In this document: one piece after another, positions 7,614 through 15,076 of the stretch
Layout: every line of letters begins with the position of its first letter
Numbering within the stretch: the stretch's first letter is position 1
Origin: Endomicrobiales bacterium
Lineage (GTDB): Bacteria > Elusimicrobiota > Endomicrobiia > Endomicrobiales > JAFGGC01
Direction of reading: 5' to 3'
NCBI GenBank assembly: GCA_016930715.1
Contig: JAFGGC010000004.1
Span: forward strand, 1 to 47,994
DNA length: 47,994 nt
Translations under genes and position numbers: made by a program
Notes under the pieces: generated by a model
The model's database searches: none
Told to the model about the DNA's origin: nothing
What the model saw: only the letters and a program-made list of their open reading frames with translations

Positions 7614-8468
7614 ATGATAATATCAATCGCGAGCGGAAAAGGCGGGACTGGAAAAACGACGGTGGCCGTCAATTTGGCGTTATCTGTTGTAAACACGCAG
7701 CTTCTTGACTGCGACGTGGAGGAGCCGAACGCCCACCTTTTTTTAAAACCGGAAATAGCAAACAGTGTTCCGGCGTATACGCCCGTGCCGGTCATTGACG
7801 AACAAAAATGCAACTGGTGCGGCGTGTGCCGGGAAGCGTGCGCGTACAATGCCCTCGCGGTGATACCGCCGGACGGACCGCAGAAAAAAGGCGCTGTCCT
7901 TGTATTCCCTCACCTTTGTCACGGGTGCGGGGCCTGCGCTTTTCTGTGCCCCCGGAAAGCGATAAACGAAGAACGGAAGGAAATAGGCGTGGTTGAATCG
8001 GGTCGTTGCGGGGATTTGCTTTTTGTTCACGGGAAACTGAAAATCGGCGAGGTAATGGCGCCGCCTCTTGTCAGGCAGGTCAAAAGACACGCGGATAGCG
8101 GCCGTACGGTTATAATTGACGCGCCGCCCGGAACTTCCTGCCCGGTGATCGCAGCGGTAAAAGGGAGCGACTACTGCGTGTTAGTGACGGAACCTACTCC
8201 TTTCGGGCTCAATGACCTCGGTCTTGCCGTTGAAGTGCTGAAGAAACTGGGAATTCCTTTTGGGGTGGTCATTAACCGGTCCGATATCGGTGACGACAAA
8301 ACCGAGGCATTCTGCAGGAATGAAGGGGTCTCCGTGCTAATGCGGATTCCGTTTGACAAGGACATAGCCGTGCTCTACTCGAAGGGTATTCCCTTTGTAA
8401 GGGAAAAGAAAGAATATATTAAAGGGTTCAGGGCAATGTTCGACGGCATAAAAAGGACTTTAAGATGA
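7614..8468 (+). CDS. MinD-superfamily P-loop ATPase with inserted 2[4Fe-4S] ferredoxin domain, copy 1
   Basis: A 284-residue fusion of a deviant Walker ATPase and a bacterial ferredoxin. The P-loop GKGGTGKTT is at residues 7-15. An insertion at about 60-110 carries two cluster-binding runs, CNWCGVCREAC and CHGCGACAFLC. The ATPase resumes with IIDAPPGTSCP and ends near VLYSKGIPFV. Family members occur in pairs near NifX-like genes; in Desulfovibrio they accompany the orange protein. The expected role is ATP-dependent handling of metal clusters or electron delivery. It overlaps the next gene by 4 bp (ATGA), so the two are translationally coupled and probably act together. Confidence 0.9.
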   Translation: MIISIASGKGGTGKTTVAVNLALSVVNTQLLDCDVEEPNAHLFLKPEIANSVPAYTPVPVIDEQKCNWCGVCREACAYNALAVIPPDGPQKKGAVLVFPHLCHGCGACAFLCPRKAINEERKEIGVVESGRCGDLLFVHGKLKIGEVMAPPLVRQVKRHADSGRTVIIDAPPGTSCPVIAAVKGSDYCVLVTEPTPFGLNDLGLAVEVLKKLGIPFGVVINRSDIGDDKTEAFCRNEGVSVLMRIPFDKDIAVLYSKGIPFVREKKEYIKGFRAMFDGIKRTLR

Positions 8469-9322
8469 AGCAGGTGCTAGTTATCAGCGGCAAGGGCGGT
8501 ACCGGCAAGACGATACTGACCGCTTCTTTTGCGGCTCTCGCGAAAAACAAGGTGATGGTTGACTGCGACGTTGACGCGGCCGATCTGCATCTTGTCCTGC
8601 ATCCCGATATCAGGGAGCGCTTTGAGTTCAGAAGCGGTAAAACCGCAAAAATAGACGCCGGTCTTTGCTCTAAATGCGGAAAATGCGCCGAGGTGTGCAG
8701 ATTTGAATCCGTAAAAGATGGATTTGAGATAGATGCCGTTGCGTGCGAAGGCTGCGGTTTTTGCGCGAAGGTCTGCCCGGCCGGAGCTATAACCATGGAG
8801 GAGAATATCTCCGGCGAGTGGTATGTTTCGGATACGGAATACGGCCCGCTTGTGCACGCGAAGCTCGGCATTGCCGAAGAGAACTCCGGCAAGCTCGTCG
8901 CCAAGGTCAGGCAAGCCGCCAAGGAAATGGCCGAAAAAGAGAAGAGAGACTATGTGATTATTGACGGCCCGCCCGGCATTGGGTGTCCGGTTATCGCCTC
9001 GATGTCGGGGGTGGACGTCGCGGTTGTTGTCACGGAGCCGACGGTGTCCGGACAGCACGACATGGAAAGAGTGCTTGAGGTCGCGGATCACTTCAAGATA
9101 AAAAGCTGCGTTGTAATTAACAAGTGGGATATTAATCCGGAGCACACCGCAGCAATTGAGAGGTTTTGCGGGGCTAAAGGCATCAACGTGGCCGGAAAGA
9201 TACCGTTTTCAAAACAAATTTGCGAATCAGTCGTCAAGGGCGTGCCAGCGGTTAAAATTTGTGCCGGTGAGCCCGCGGACGCCATTACAAAAGTGTGGGA
9301 CGGTGTCAAGAATGGAGCGTGA
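8465..9322 (+). CDS. MinD-superfamily P-loop ATPase with inserted 2[4Fe-4S] ferredoxin domain, copy 2
   Basis: A 285-residue paralogue of the preceding protein with the same order: P-loop GKGGTGKT at about 8-15, a ferredoxin insert at about 60-105 (CSKCGKCAEVC and CEGCGFCAKVC), then IIDGPPGIGCPV and VVTEPTVSG. Start and stop overlap both neighbours, so it is coupled to copy 1 and to the NifU-like gene. A heterodimer with copy 1 is plausible because ATPases of this superfamily work as dimers. Confidence 0.9.
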   Translation: MKQVLVISGKGGTGKTILTASFAALAKNKVMVDCDVDAADLHLVLHPDIRERFEFRSGKTAKIDAGLCSKCGKCAEVCRFESVKDGFEIDAVACEGCGFCAKVCPAGAITMEENISGEWYVSDTEYGPLVHAKLGIAEENSGKLVAKVRQAAKEMAEKEKRDYVIIDGPPGIGCPVIASMSGVDVAVVVTEPTVSGQHDMERVLEVADHFKIKSCVVINKWDINPEHTAAIERFCGAKGINVAGKIPFSKQICESVVKGVPAVKICAGEPADAITKVWDGVKNGA

Positions 9323-9668
9323 GATGGCGGCGTCGGGCGAGTTTTTTGGAAGGATGAACGACCCGGTCGGTTCGGCTTTCTTGAAAGGCCCGTGCGGAGA
9401 CGAGATAGAATTCTATCTCGACATCGAAAACGGGAAGATAACGGACTTGAAGTTTTACACCGAAGGGTGCGAGACGACAAAAGAATGCGGCGCCGTCACG
9501 GCAGCTCTCGCCAAGGGGAGGAAAGTGGAAGAAGCGCTTGAGATTTCCCCGGCCGAGGTAATGAGGCATATAAGGAACCTGCCGGAAGACCACCTGCATT
9601 GTTCCATTCTTTCGGTCAGCACGCTTCACCGCGCGATAGCGGATTATATGCTCAAAAAGGGGATGTAA
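9312..9668 (+). CDS. NifU/IscU-like iron-sulfur scaffold protein
   Basis: A 118-residue IscU/NifU N-terminal-like protein. Three cysteines match the cluster-binding positions: GPCGDEIEFYL, EGCETTKECGA and HLHCSILS. The frame is open much further upstream inside the ATPase gene, but homology begins only after 9312; the ATG at 9312 or 9324 is the likely start. The overlap with the preceding stop implies coupled translation. The protein would assemble or carry a cluster for the neighbouring NifX-like and ATPase proteins. Confidence 0.83.
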   Translation: MEREMAASGEFFGRMNDPVGSAFLKGPCGDEIEFYLDIENGKITDLKFYTEGCETTKECGAVTAALAKGRKVEEALEISPAEVMRHIRNLPEDHLHCSILSVSTLHRAIADYMLKKGM

Positions 9669-10196
9669 ATGCAATCAAATTTAGATTTCTGGTTTATGTC
9701 TCTGGGGTTTAAAATGCGTGACGTGTTTTTTCCCAGAGAACGAATCCTCGAGGAAACAGGCATAAAACCCGGCTGGTTCGTCGTGGATTACGGTTGCGGT
9801 CCCGGCGGATGCGTCGCGCCGTTATCAAGAATTGTCGGTGAAAAGGGTATGGTCTATGCGGTCGATATACATCCATTGGCGGTTAAGATGACAAAGGACA
9901 TAATTGCCCGGATGCAGTTAAAGAACGCATGCGCGGATCTGCTAGAAGGTAATTCGATAAATACTCCCGATAAAAGCGTGGATGCGGCGCTGCTTTACGA
10001 TTTATTGCATGACTTGGAGGATGCTGATACTGCATTAAAGGAATTACACCGGATTCTGAAGACCGGAGGGATTGTTTCTCTTACGGATCATCATCTTGGC
10101 GAAAATGATATTGTCGATAAAATGCAGCGCACGGGCTTGTTTATGCTGGAGCAAAAAGGCAGAAAAACGTACACGTTCAAGAAAAAGTCAGATTAA
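9669..10196 (+). CDS. Class I SAM-dependent methyltransferase
   Basis: A 175-residue Rossmann methyltransferase of the UbiE/Methyltransf_11 type. Motif I is VVDYGCGPGGCV (about 37-48), followed by VYAVDIHPLAV and DAALLYDLLHDLEDAD. The ATG follows directly on the previous stop, with AAGGGG before it. The substrate is unknown; small methyltransferases next to redox and metal genes can act on thiols, metalloids or lipids, which is speculation here. Confidence 0.85.
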   Translation: MQSNLDFWFMSLGFKMRDVFFPRERILEETGIKPGWFVVDYGCGPGGCVAPLSRIVGEKGMVYAVDIHPLAVKMTKDIIARMQLKNACADLLEGNSINTPDKSVDAALLYDLLHDLEDADTALKELHRILKTGGIVSLTDHHLGENDIVDKMQRTGLFMLEQKGRKTYTFKKKSD

Positions 10197-10211
10197 GAGG
10201 AGGTGATTGAC

Positions 10212-10589
10212 ATGCCAGGCGGTGACGGAACGGGCCCGATGGGAATGGGCCCAATGACAGGCAGGGCGGCAGGTTACTGCGCCGGGTACTCGGCGCCGGG
10301 CTACGCGAACCCGATTTTCGGAAGGGGCAGGGGGTTCGGGCGCGGCTGGGGCAGAGGATGGGGCCGTGGTTTTGGCCGCGGTAGAGGCAGGGGATGGTGG
10401 GGGTTCGGCGGTTTTTACGGACACTATCCCTACGCGGACCCGTATTACGGGAGCCCATATGCTCAGGATATGAGCCCGAAACAGGAAGCCGAAATCCTCA
10501 AGGACCAGGCCAAGGCCATGCAGGAAGAGATTAATGCGATAAACGAGCGCATTAAGGAACTTGAGACTGCGGCTAAGTCCGGGAAATGA
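10212..10589 (+). CDS. DUF5320-type glycine/arginine-rich small protein (second copy)
   Basis: A 125-residue protein beginning MPGGDGTGPMGMGPMTGRAA, with an RG/WG-rich middle (GRGRGFGRGWGRGWG), then an aromatic stretch and a C-terminal coil (about 90-125). The start at 10212 is set by the AGGAGGTG ribosome site and the family motif; a GTG three codons earlier is unlikely. It has the same architecture as 5981-6328. It is the last gene before a strong terminator and so closes the Fur-controlled operon. Confidence 0.83.
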   Translation: MPGGDGTGPMGMGPMTGRAAGYCAGYSAPGYANPIFGRGRGFGRGWGRGWGRGFGRGRGRGWWGFGGFYGHYPYADPYYGSPYAQDMSPKQEAEILKDQAKAMQEEINAINERIKELETAAKSGK

Positions 10590-10599
10590 CTGTTGCCAA

Positions 10600-10641
10600 A
10601 AGAGGCGGGAATAACGGTATTCCCGCCTCTTGAGGGTTTTT
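10600..10641 (+). terminator. Strong intrinsic terminator
   Basis: A perfect 14-bp stem, AAGAGGCGGGAATA (10600-10613) and TATTCCCGCCTCTT (10618-10631), closes on the loop ACGG and is followed within 5 bp by a T-run (10637-10641). Confidence 0.88.
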
Positions 10642-10699
10642 ATGACAGATTCCGGCGCGGGTTTTTCGCGGGCAAACAGGCAAAAAAGGCAATGTAACG

Positions 10700-10903
10700 A
10701 TGAACAGCGAGAAAAACGGCAGCAAAGTCCGTGAAGCTGAAATAGTGGTTTCTCCGGAACAGAAGAATCAAGACACGATTCTGGCCAAATTCAGTAAAGG
10801 CATTGCCAAGGCGGGCACTGCCACGATAGAAGCATTGAAATCAAAAAAGGTGCAAGCAGCATTACTTTACTTGGCCGGAATATTTTTAAGGGAGGTGGCT
10901 AAA
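10700..10903 (+). other. In-frame 5' extension of the third DUF5320-type gene
   Basis: The reading frame of the next gene is open back to an ATG at 10700, adding 68 residues: a charged start and a hydrophobic helix (QAALLYLAGIFL). Only a distant AAGG lies upstream. It may be a real N-terminal domain made from an upstream start, a separate leader peptide fused in frame, or chance. Confidence 0.4.
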
Positions 10904-11155
10904 ATGCCAAGAGGAGACGGTACAGGCCCATTTGGAGGAGGAGGTCCGGGTTCGGGAAGAAGAGGCGGCGGAAGGTTTTTCGGAGGCGGAGGAGGCGGCA
11001 GGGGCCGCGGTATGGGCGGCGGAAACCGCCAGGGTTCAGGGCCCGGAGGATACTGCGTGTGCCCAAGCTGCGGCAATCAAGTCGCTCACCAGCAAGGGGT
11101 TCCGTGCTATTCTGTGAAATGCCCTAATTGCGGTGCTCAAATGATGAAAGCGTAG
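10904..11155 (+). CDS. DUF5320-like Gly-rich protein with C-terminal zinc ribbon (third copy)
   Basis: From the ATG at 10904 this is an 83-residue protein: MPRGDGTGPFGGGGPGSG, a Gly/Arg-rich low-complexity middle, then two Cys pairs, CVCPSCG and CPNCG, that form a probable zinc ribbon or rubredoxin-like knuckle. The start is favoured by GGGAGGTGG at 10890 and by the family motif. Unlike the two other copies it replaces the C-terminal coil with a metal-binding knuckle. It lies beyond a terminator, so it has its own transcript or depends on read-through. Confidence 0.72.
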   Translation: MPRGDGTGPFGGGGPGSGRRGGGRFFGGGGGGRGRGMGGGNRQGSGPGGYCVCPSCGNQVAHQQGVPCYSVKCPNCGAQMMKA

Positions 11156-11159
11156 TTTG

Positions 11160-11185
11160 ACCCAGCTTAACAATGGGTTTTCTTT
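11160..11185 (+). terminator. Possible weak intrinsic terminator
   Basis: A 5-bp stem, ACCCA (11160-11164) and TGGGT (11174-11178), encloses a 9-nt loop and runs into TTTTCTTT. It lies just after the third DUF5320-type gene. The short stem makes it doubtful. Confidence 0.35.
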
Positions 11186-11326
11186 GTGCAGGGAAATGCA
11201 GGCAGCCCGGTAGTGCGCGGGTAAGCGGGCCGGATATGAGGCCCGTGTCTTAATGCTTGCAAGGAGATACGCAGGTGCCTATTATGGCGCAAACAATTTG
11301 AATGTGAAAGGTTGGATAATCAAACA

Positions 11327-12673
11327 ATGGATAAAAGAACGGACATCTTGGTGATAGGCGGCGGGCCGGCGGGCATTATCAGCGCGGTTACGGCAAAAAA
11401 GTACTACAGCGACAAGGATATCGTAGTGATGAAAAGCATAGGAAACGGATGCATACCATGCGGCATTCCTTATATGTTCGCGAGCCTTAAAAACCCGGAC
11501 GACAATAAGCTCGGCAATGCGGCCATGGAGCAGAATAAGATCGGCGTTGTTGTTGACGAAGCGCTGAAAATAGACCGTAAAAAGAAAGTTGTAATTACGA
11601 AAAACGGGGATTCATACAGTTATGAAAAGCTGATCCTGGCGACAGGGTCTTCTCCTATTATGCTTCCGATACCCGGCATAGAAAAAAAAGGCGTATGGCA
11701 TATCAACAAGGACATGGATTACCTGAAGCAGTGCGTGGATGAGATAAAGAAAGCGAAGAATATACTTGTTATCGGCGGCGGTTTTATCGGGGTTGAGTTT
11801 GCCGATGAAATCTCCAAATTGGAAGGTAAGAACGTATTCCTGGCGGAGATGCTGCCTAACGTCCTTGCAAATTCTTTTGACCCGGAATTCGCGCAGATAG
11901 CCGAAGATAAATTAAAGGCTCAGGGCATAAATCTTTTGATGAACACGAAAGTGAAGGAAATAATCGGAAAAGACAAGGTTGAAAAGGTAAAGCTTTCGGA
12001 CGGCAAAGAGCTCGAGATCGACAGCGTAATACTCGGCGTAGGCGCGGTGCCGAACATTCGGTTGGCTTTGGAATCCGGGCTTGAGGCGGTCAACGGAAAG
12101 GGATTGTGGGTGGACGAGTACATGCGCACCGACGACCCCGATGTTTTTGCCGTCGGCGACTGCGCGTGCAAGAAGGACTTTTACACCAGGAAAGACACCC
12201 CTGTAATGCTCGCTTCGACCGCGACCGCGGAGGCGCGGATAGCGGGCGCGAACCTTTACCAGCTAAAAGTGATTCGCGAGAATAAAGGGACAATAGCCAT
12301 TTATTCCACGTACATAAGCGGCTTGGTCCTTGGTTCGGCAGGCCTGACCGAGCAAACGGCTAAAAAAGAAGGTTTTGAAGTTATCGTGAGCACGATTGAC
12401 GGAGTTGATAAGCATCCGGGTTCACTGCCCGGCGTGTCAAAAGGCAAGGTCAAGCTTATATTTTCAAAGCATTCCGGAATACTGCTTGGCGGACAGGTGA
12501 GCTGCGGAATGGCTTGCGCTCAGATGATAAACATTATAGGTGTTGCCATACAGAAAAGAATGTCCGCCTCCGAGCTTGAGACACTCCAGCTTGCGACGCA
12601 CCCGTATCTGACAAGCGCGCCGACGGTTTATCCGATAATAGTGGCGGCGCAGGAAGTATCGAGAAAAATGTAA
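11327..12673 (+). CDS. FAD/NAD(P)-dependent disulfide oxidoreductase (CoA-disulfide/NADH oxidase type) with CxxC
   Basis: A 448-residue flavoprotein. The FAD-binding start is ILVIGGGPAGI (7-17), the NAD(P)-binding motif ILVIGGGFIGVEFADE is near residues 144-159, and the second FAD motif DVFAVGDCAC is near 270-280. CoA-disulfide reductases and NADH oxidases have one redox cysteine in SxxxCGIPY; here the site reads GCIPCGIPY, giving C42 and C45, a possible CxxC pair. Candidate substrates are CoA-disulfide, polysulfide or a protein partner such as the thioredoxin-like protein at 14405. A TTG at 11312 could extend the protein by 5 residues. Confidence 0.87.
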   Translation: MDKRTDILVIGGGPAGIISAVTAKKYYSDKDIVVMKSIGNGCIPCGIPYMFASLKNPDDNKLGNAAMEQNKIGVVVDEALKIDRKKKVVITKNGDSYSYEKLILATGSSPIMLPIPGIEKKGVWHINKDMDYLKQCVDEIKKAKNILVIGGGFIGVEFADEISKLEGKNVFLAEMLPNVLANSFDPEFAQIAEDKLKAQGINLLMNTKVKEIIGKDKVEKVKLSDGKELEIDSVILGVGAVPNIRLALESGLEAVNGKGLWVDEYMRTDDPDVFAVGDCACKKDFYTRKDTPVMLASTATAEARIAGANLYQLKVIRENKGTIAIYSTYISGLVLGSAGLTEQTAKKEGFEVIVSTIDGVDKHPGSLPGVSKGKVKLIFSKHSGILLGGQVSCGMACAQMINIIGVAIQKRMSASELETLQLATHPYLTSAPTVYPIIVAAQEVSRKM

Positions 12674-12688
12674 CACGGAGAGGGCTTT

Positions 12689-13510
12689 ATGGACGCGCAG
12701 GTAAAGGAAAAAGAACGCGAACAAAGACTTCAGGACAGGATAAAGCGGATAAAGAACAAGATAATGGTGTTCAGCGGAAAAGGCGGTGTTGGAAAAACGA
12801 CGGTTGCCGTGAATCTTGCCTGCGGCCTGGCGGATAGGGGTTTTAAGGTGGGTATTATGGATGTTGACGTTCACGGTCCGAACGTGGCAAAAATGCTGGG
12901 TATCGAGGGCAAAAGGCTTGCGGGCTCCGAAACCGGCATCGAGCCGGTAACGGTACTGCCGAATTTAAAGGCAGTCAGCATGGCCTTGCTAATGGAAAAC
13001 CAGGATCAGCCCATTATCTGGCGCGGCCCGATGAAGATGAACGTCATAAAGCAGTTTTTAAGCGATATGGACTGGGGCGACCTTGACTATTTAATCGTTG
13101 ATTCTCCTCCGGGAACGGGCGATGAACCGCTCAGCGTGTGCCAGTTGATTCCGGGCATAGACTGCGGGTTAGTCGTTACGACGCCTCAGGATGTCGCGAT
13201 TCTGGACGCGAGAAAGAGCATTTTGTTTGCCAGGGAATTGAAAATCAGGCTTATCGGCGTGGTAGAAAACATGAGCGGTTTTGTCTGCCCTCACTGCAAG
13301 AAGGAAATAGAACTGTTCGGCAAGGGCAGCGCCGAAAGATCCGCAAGGGAGTTAGGCGCCGAATTTTTTGGCTCTATTCCCATGGATCCCGGGATGATCA
13401 AGCTTGGGGACTCGGGCAAGCCGGCAGTGCACGAAAATAACGAGATTAGCGGGATATTCAACGGTATAATAGACAGGCTTATCGAACGAATACGGGATAT
13501 TAAACAATGA
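12689..13510 (+). CDS. mrp: Mrp/NBP35-type iron-sulfur carrier ATPase
   Basis: A 273-residue Mrp/ApbC family protein. The deviant Walker A GKGGVGKTT lies at about 31-39, VDVHGPNVAKMLG at about 52, and LIVDSPPGTGDEP near 130. The diagnostic cluster-bridging cysteines are CPHC in ENMSGFVCPHCKK. A charged N-terminal helix (VKEKEREQRLQDRIKRIKNK) precedes the ATPase. It carries and transfers 4Fe-4S clusters as a dimer. It follows the oxidoreductase by 15 bp and overlaps the next gene by 4 bp. Confidence 0.92.
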   Translation: MDAQVKEKEREQRLQDRIKRIKNKIMVFSGKGGVGKTTVAVNLACGLADRGFKVGIMDVDVHGPNVAKMLGIEGKRLAGSETGIEPVTVLPNLKAVSMALLMENQDQPIIWRGPMKMNVIKQFLSDMDWGDLDYLIVDSPPGTGDEPLSVCQLIPGIDCGLVVTTPQDVAILDARKSILFARELKIRLIGVVENMSGFVCPHCKKEIELFGKGSAERSARELGAEFFGSIPMDPGMIKLGDSGKPAVHENNEISGIFNGIIDRLIERIRDIKQ

Positions 13511-14424
13511 AGACGTACCTTGATTGCTATCCGTGTTTTTTGACTCAGGCGCTTAAATCGGCAAAGTTGGCCGGCGCGAACAAGGAAGTTCAGAAAAGAG
13601 TGATAGACAGGGTTGCCAGGATTCTGCCGAATATTCCTTTAAGGTCTTCGCCTCCGGAAACAAGCCTGATTATACGGAATATCGTGAGAAAACTGGCGGG
13701 CGGGCACGATCCGTACAAGGGTATCAAACAGAAAAGCAATGAGCTCGCGTTGAGCATATACGATTTGTTGAAAAAAAAGGTTGCCCGTTCCTCCGATCGG
13801 CTTCTGGCCGCCGTGGAGTTGGCGATAGCCGGCAATATCATTGACTACGGCGCGAAACATTCGCTTGATATTAATGATGAAATAGTGAAGATACTGAAGG
13901 ACGAGCGCAAAAGCATAAAAAACGAGAATAAGGCGATCTTTAATTACGCGGATTTCAAAAAAGAGCTGAAAAAAGCAAAAACAATACTCTATATCGCAGA
14001 TAACGCCGGCGAAACCGTGTTTGACAGGATTTTAATAGAAGAGATAAAACTGCAGTATAAAAACAAGGAAATAATCTACGCAGTCAAGGAGAAGCCTGTA
14101 ATCAATGACGCGACTATTGAAGATGCCGTTGCCTGCGGCATAGAAAAATACGCCAATATAATAACAAGCGGCGCAGAAACGGCAGGCGCGGTGCTTAAAT
14201 TCTGCAGCCGGAGGTTTCTGGACGTATTCAAAAACTCGGACATGGTCATAAGTAAGGGGCAGGGGAATTTCGAAGCGTTGTCCGGCTCGAAAAGACGCGT
14301 GTTTTTCCTGCTTATGGCAAAATGCCCTGTCGTGGCCGAGCACATTTCTTCGTTGGGCGCCGGATGCAAGGTCGGGGACATTATTTTGTATCACAGGAGG
14401 GGCAATGCTCAAGACAAACCTTAA
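13507..14424 (+). CDS. DUF89/ARMT1-like protein (damage-control phosphatase family)
   Basis: A 305-residue protein of the AF1104-like DUF89 family. It begins YLDCYPCFLTQAL, has a central four-helix region (GGHDPYKGIKQKSN), the metal-site motif YIADNAGETVFDRIL near 157 and an IISKGQGN-like segment near 250 (VISKGQGNFEALSG). Family members are metal-dependent phosphatases that hydrolyse damaged phospho-metabolites; others act in cofactor pathways. The CYPC pair is typical of the microbial branch. It overlaps the Mrp gene and the thioredoxin-like gene, so it belongs to the operon. Confidence 0.87.
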   Translation: MKTYLDCYPCFLTQALKSAKLAGANKEVQKRVIDRVARILPNIPLRSSPPETSLIIRNIVRKLAGGHDPYKGIKQKSNELALSIYDLLKKKVARSSDRLLAAVELAIAGNIIDYGAKHSLDINDEIVKILKDERKSIKNENKAIFNYADFKKELKKAKTILYIADNAGETVFDRILIEEIKLQYKNKEIIYAVKEKPVINDATIEDAVACGIEKYANIITSGAETAGAVLKFCSRRFLDVFKNSDMVISKGQGNFEALSGSKRRVFFLLMAKCPVVAEHISSLGAGCKVGDIILYHRRGNAQDKP

Positions 14425-14749
14425 ACACGTTGAGAGTAGCGAAGAAATTGAAGAGTTGATAAAAAACAACGCAAACGTTATGGTTTGCTGCGGAAGAATG
14501 GGGCCGATGTGTATCCCAGTTTACGACATTATGGAAAAATTGGAGCAGAGATATCAGCATGTCCGGATGAGAGACATGGATTTCGACACGAAGGGCGCCT
14601 TTTTTATCAAAAATATACCCGAGTGCCGTTCTTTCATGGGCCTGCCATTCACCGTGTATTTCAAAAACGGTCAAGTAGTTAAAGCCACAAGCAGCATCCA
14701 GAATGAAAAACATATAATTGGTATATTGAATGAAGTATTCAAGGATTAA
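14405..14749 (+). CDS. Thioredoxin-like protein with atypical active site
   Basis: A 114-residue thioredoxin-fold protein. The usual WCxxC is replaced by VCCGRMGPMCIPVYDIM (Cys residues near 28, 29 and 36), followed by the beta strand VRMRDMDFDTK and the cis-proline region FMGLPFTVYFKNGQVV, which places it in the thioredoxin family. The wide Cys spacing is unlike classical disulfide reductases. It overlaps the 3' end of the DUF89 gene by 20 bp, with an AGGAGG site at 14395, so the ATG at 14405 is well supported. A redox pairing with the CxxC flavoprotein upstream is a reasonable guess. Confidence 0.75.
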   Translation: MLKTNLKHVESSEEIEELIKNNANVMVCCGRMGPMCIPVYDIMEKLEQRYQHVRMRDMDFDTKGAFFIKNIPECRSFMGLPFTVYFKNGQVVKATSSIQNEKHIIGILNEVFKD

Positions 14750-14794
14750 GTCCCGGTTTGTCGCTAAATGGTCGTGAATCAAGGAAGAGCGTTT

Positions 14795-15076
14795 ATGAAT
14801 CAAGAAATTGAGAGGTCATTGGATGTATTGGGTTTAGGCGGAAGCCCTACGATTGAAGATGTCAAAGCGGCGTTCAGAAAACTTGCGTTCAAGTATCACC
14901 CGGACAAGTGCCGTGAAAAAAGCAAAAGTTACTGCCATGAGAGGTTTGTCGCAATTAACAATGCCCGCAATATCATCGAGCGCTATTACGCCGACGGTTG
15001 CCCCGAAGGTTTGGGTCGCGGTGACGCGGATGGAATGGATGATTTCAAAAGGTTTTACGAGGATTTCGTTATATGA
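14795..15076 (+). CDS. Short J-domain (DnaJ-like) protein
   Basis: A 93-residue protein that is essentially one J domain: helix I SLDVLGLGG, helix II VKAAFRKLAFKYHPDKC with the HPD loop that stimulates DnaK ATPase, and helix III ERFVAINNARNIIERYY. It lacks the Gly/Phe and zinc-finger regions of DnaJ, so it is a specialised co-chaperone; HscB-like help to Fe-S transfer is possible given the neighbours but not shown. AAGGAAGAG at 14781 sets the start at 14795 rather than 14768. Confidence 0.85.
   Translation: MNQEIERSLDVLGLGGSPTIEDVKAAFRKLAFKYHPDKCREKSKSYCHERFVAINNARNIIERYYADGCPEGLGRGDADGMDDFKRFYEDFVI

Noticed and set aside
9156..9311. A 52-codon N-terminal extension of the NifU-like protein.
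   Set aside because: It lies wholly inside the preceding ATPase gene in another frame and lacks family similarity; coupled starts at 9312 or 9324 explain the gene.
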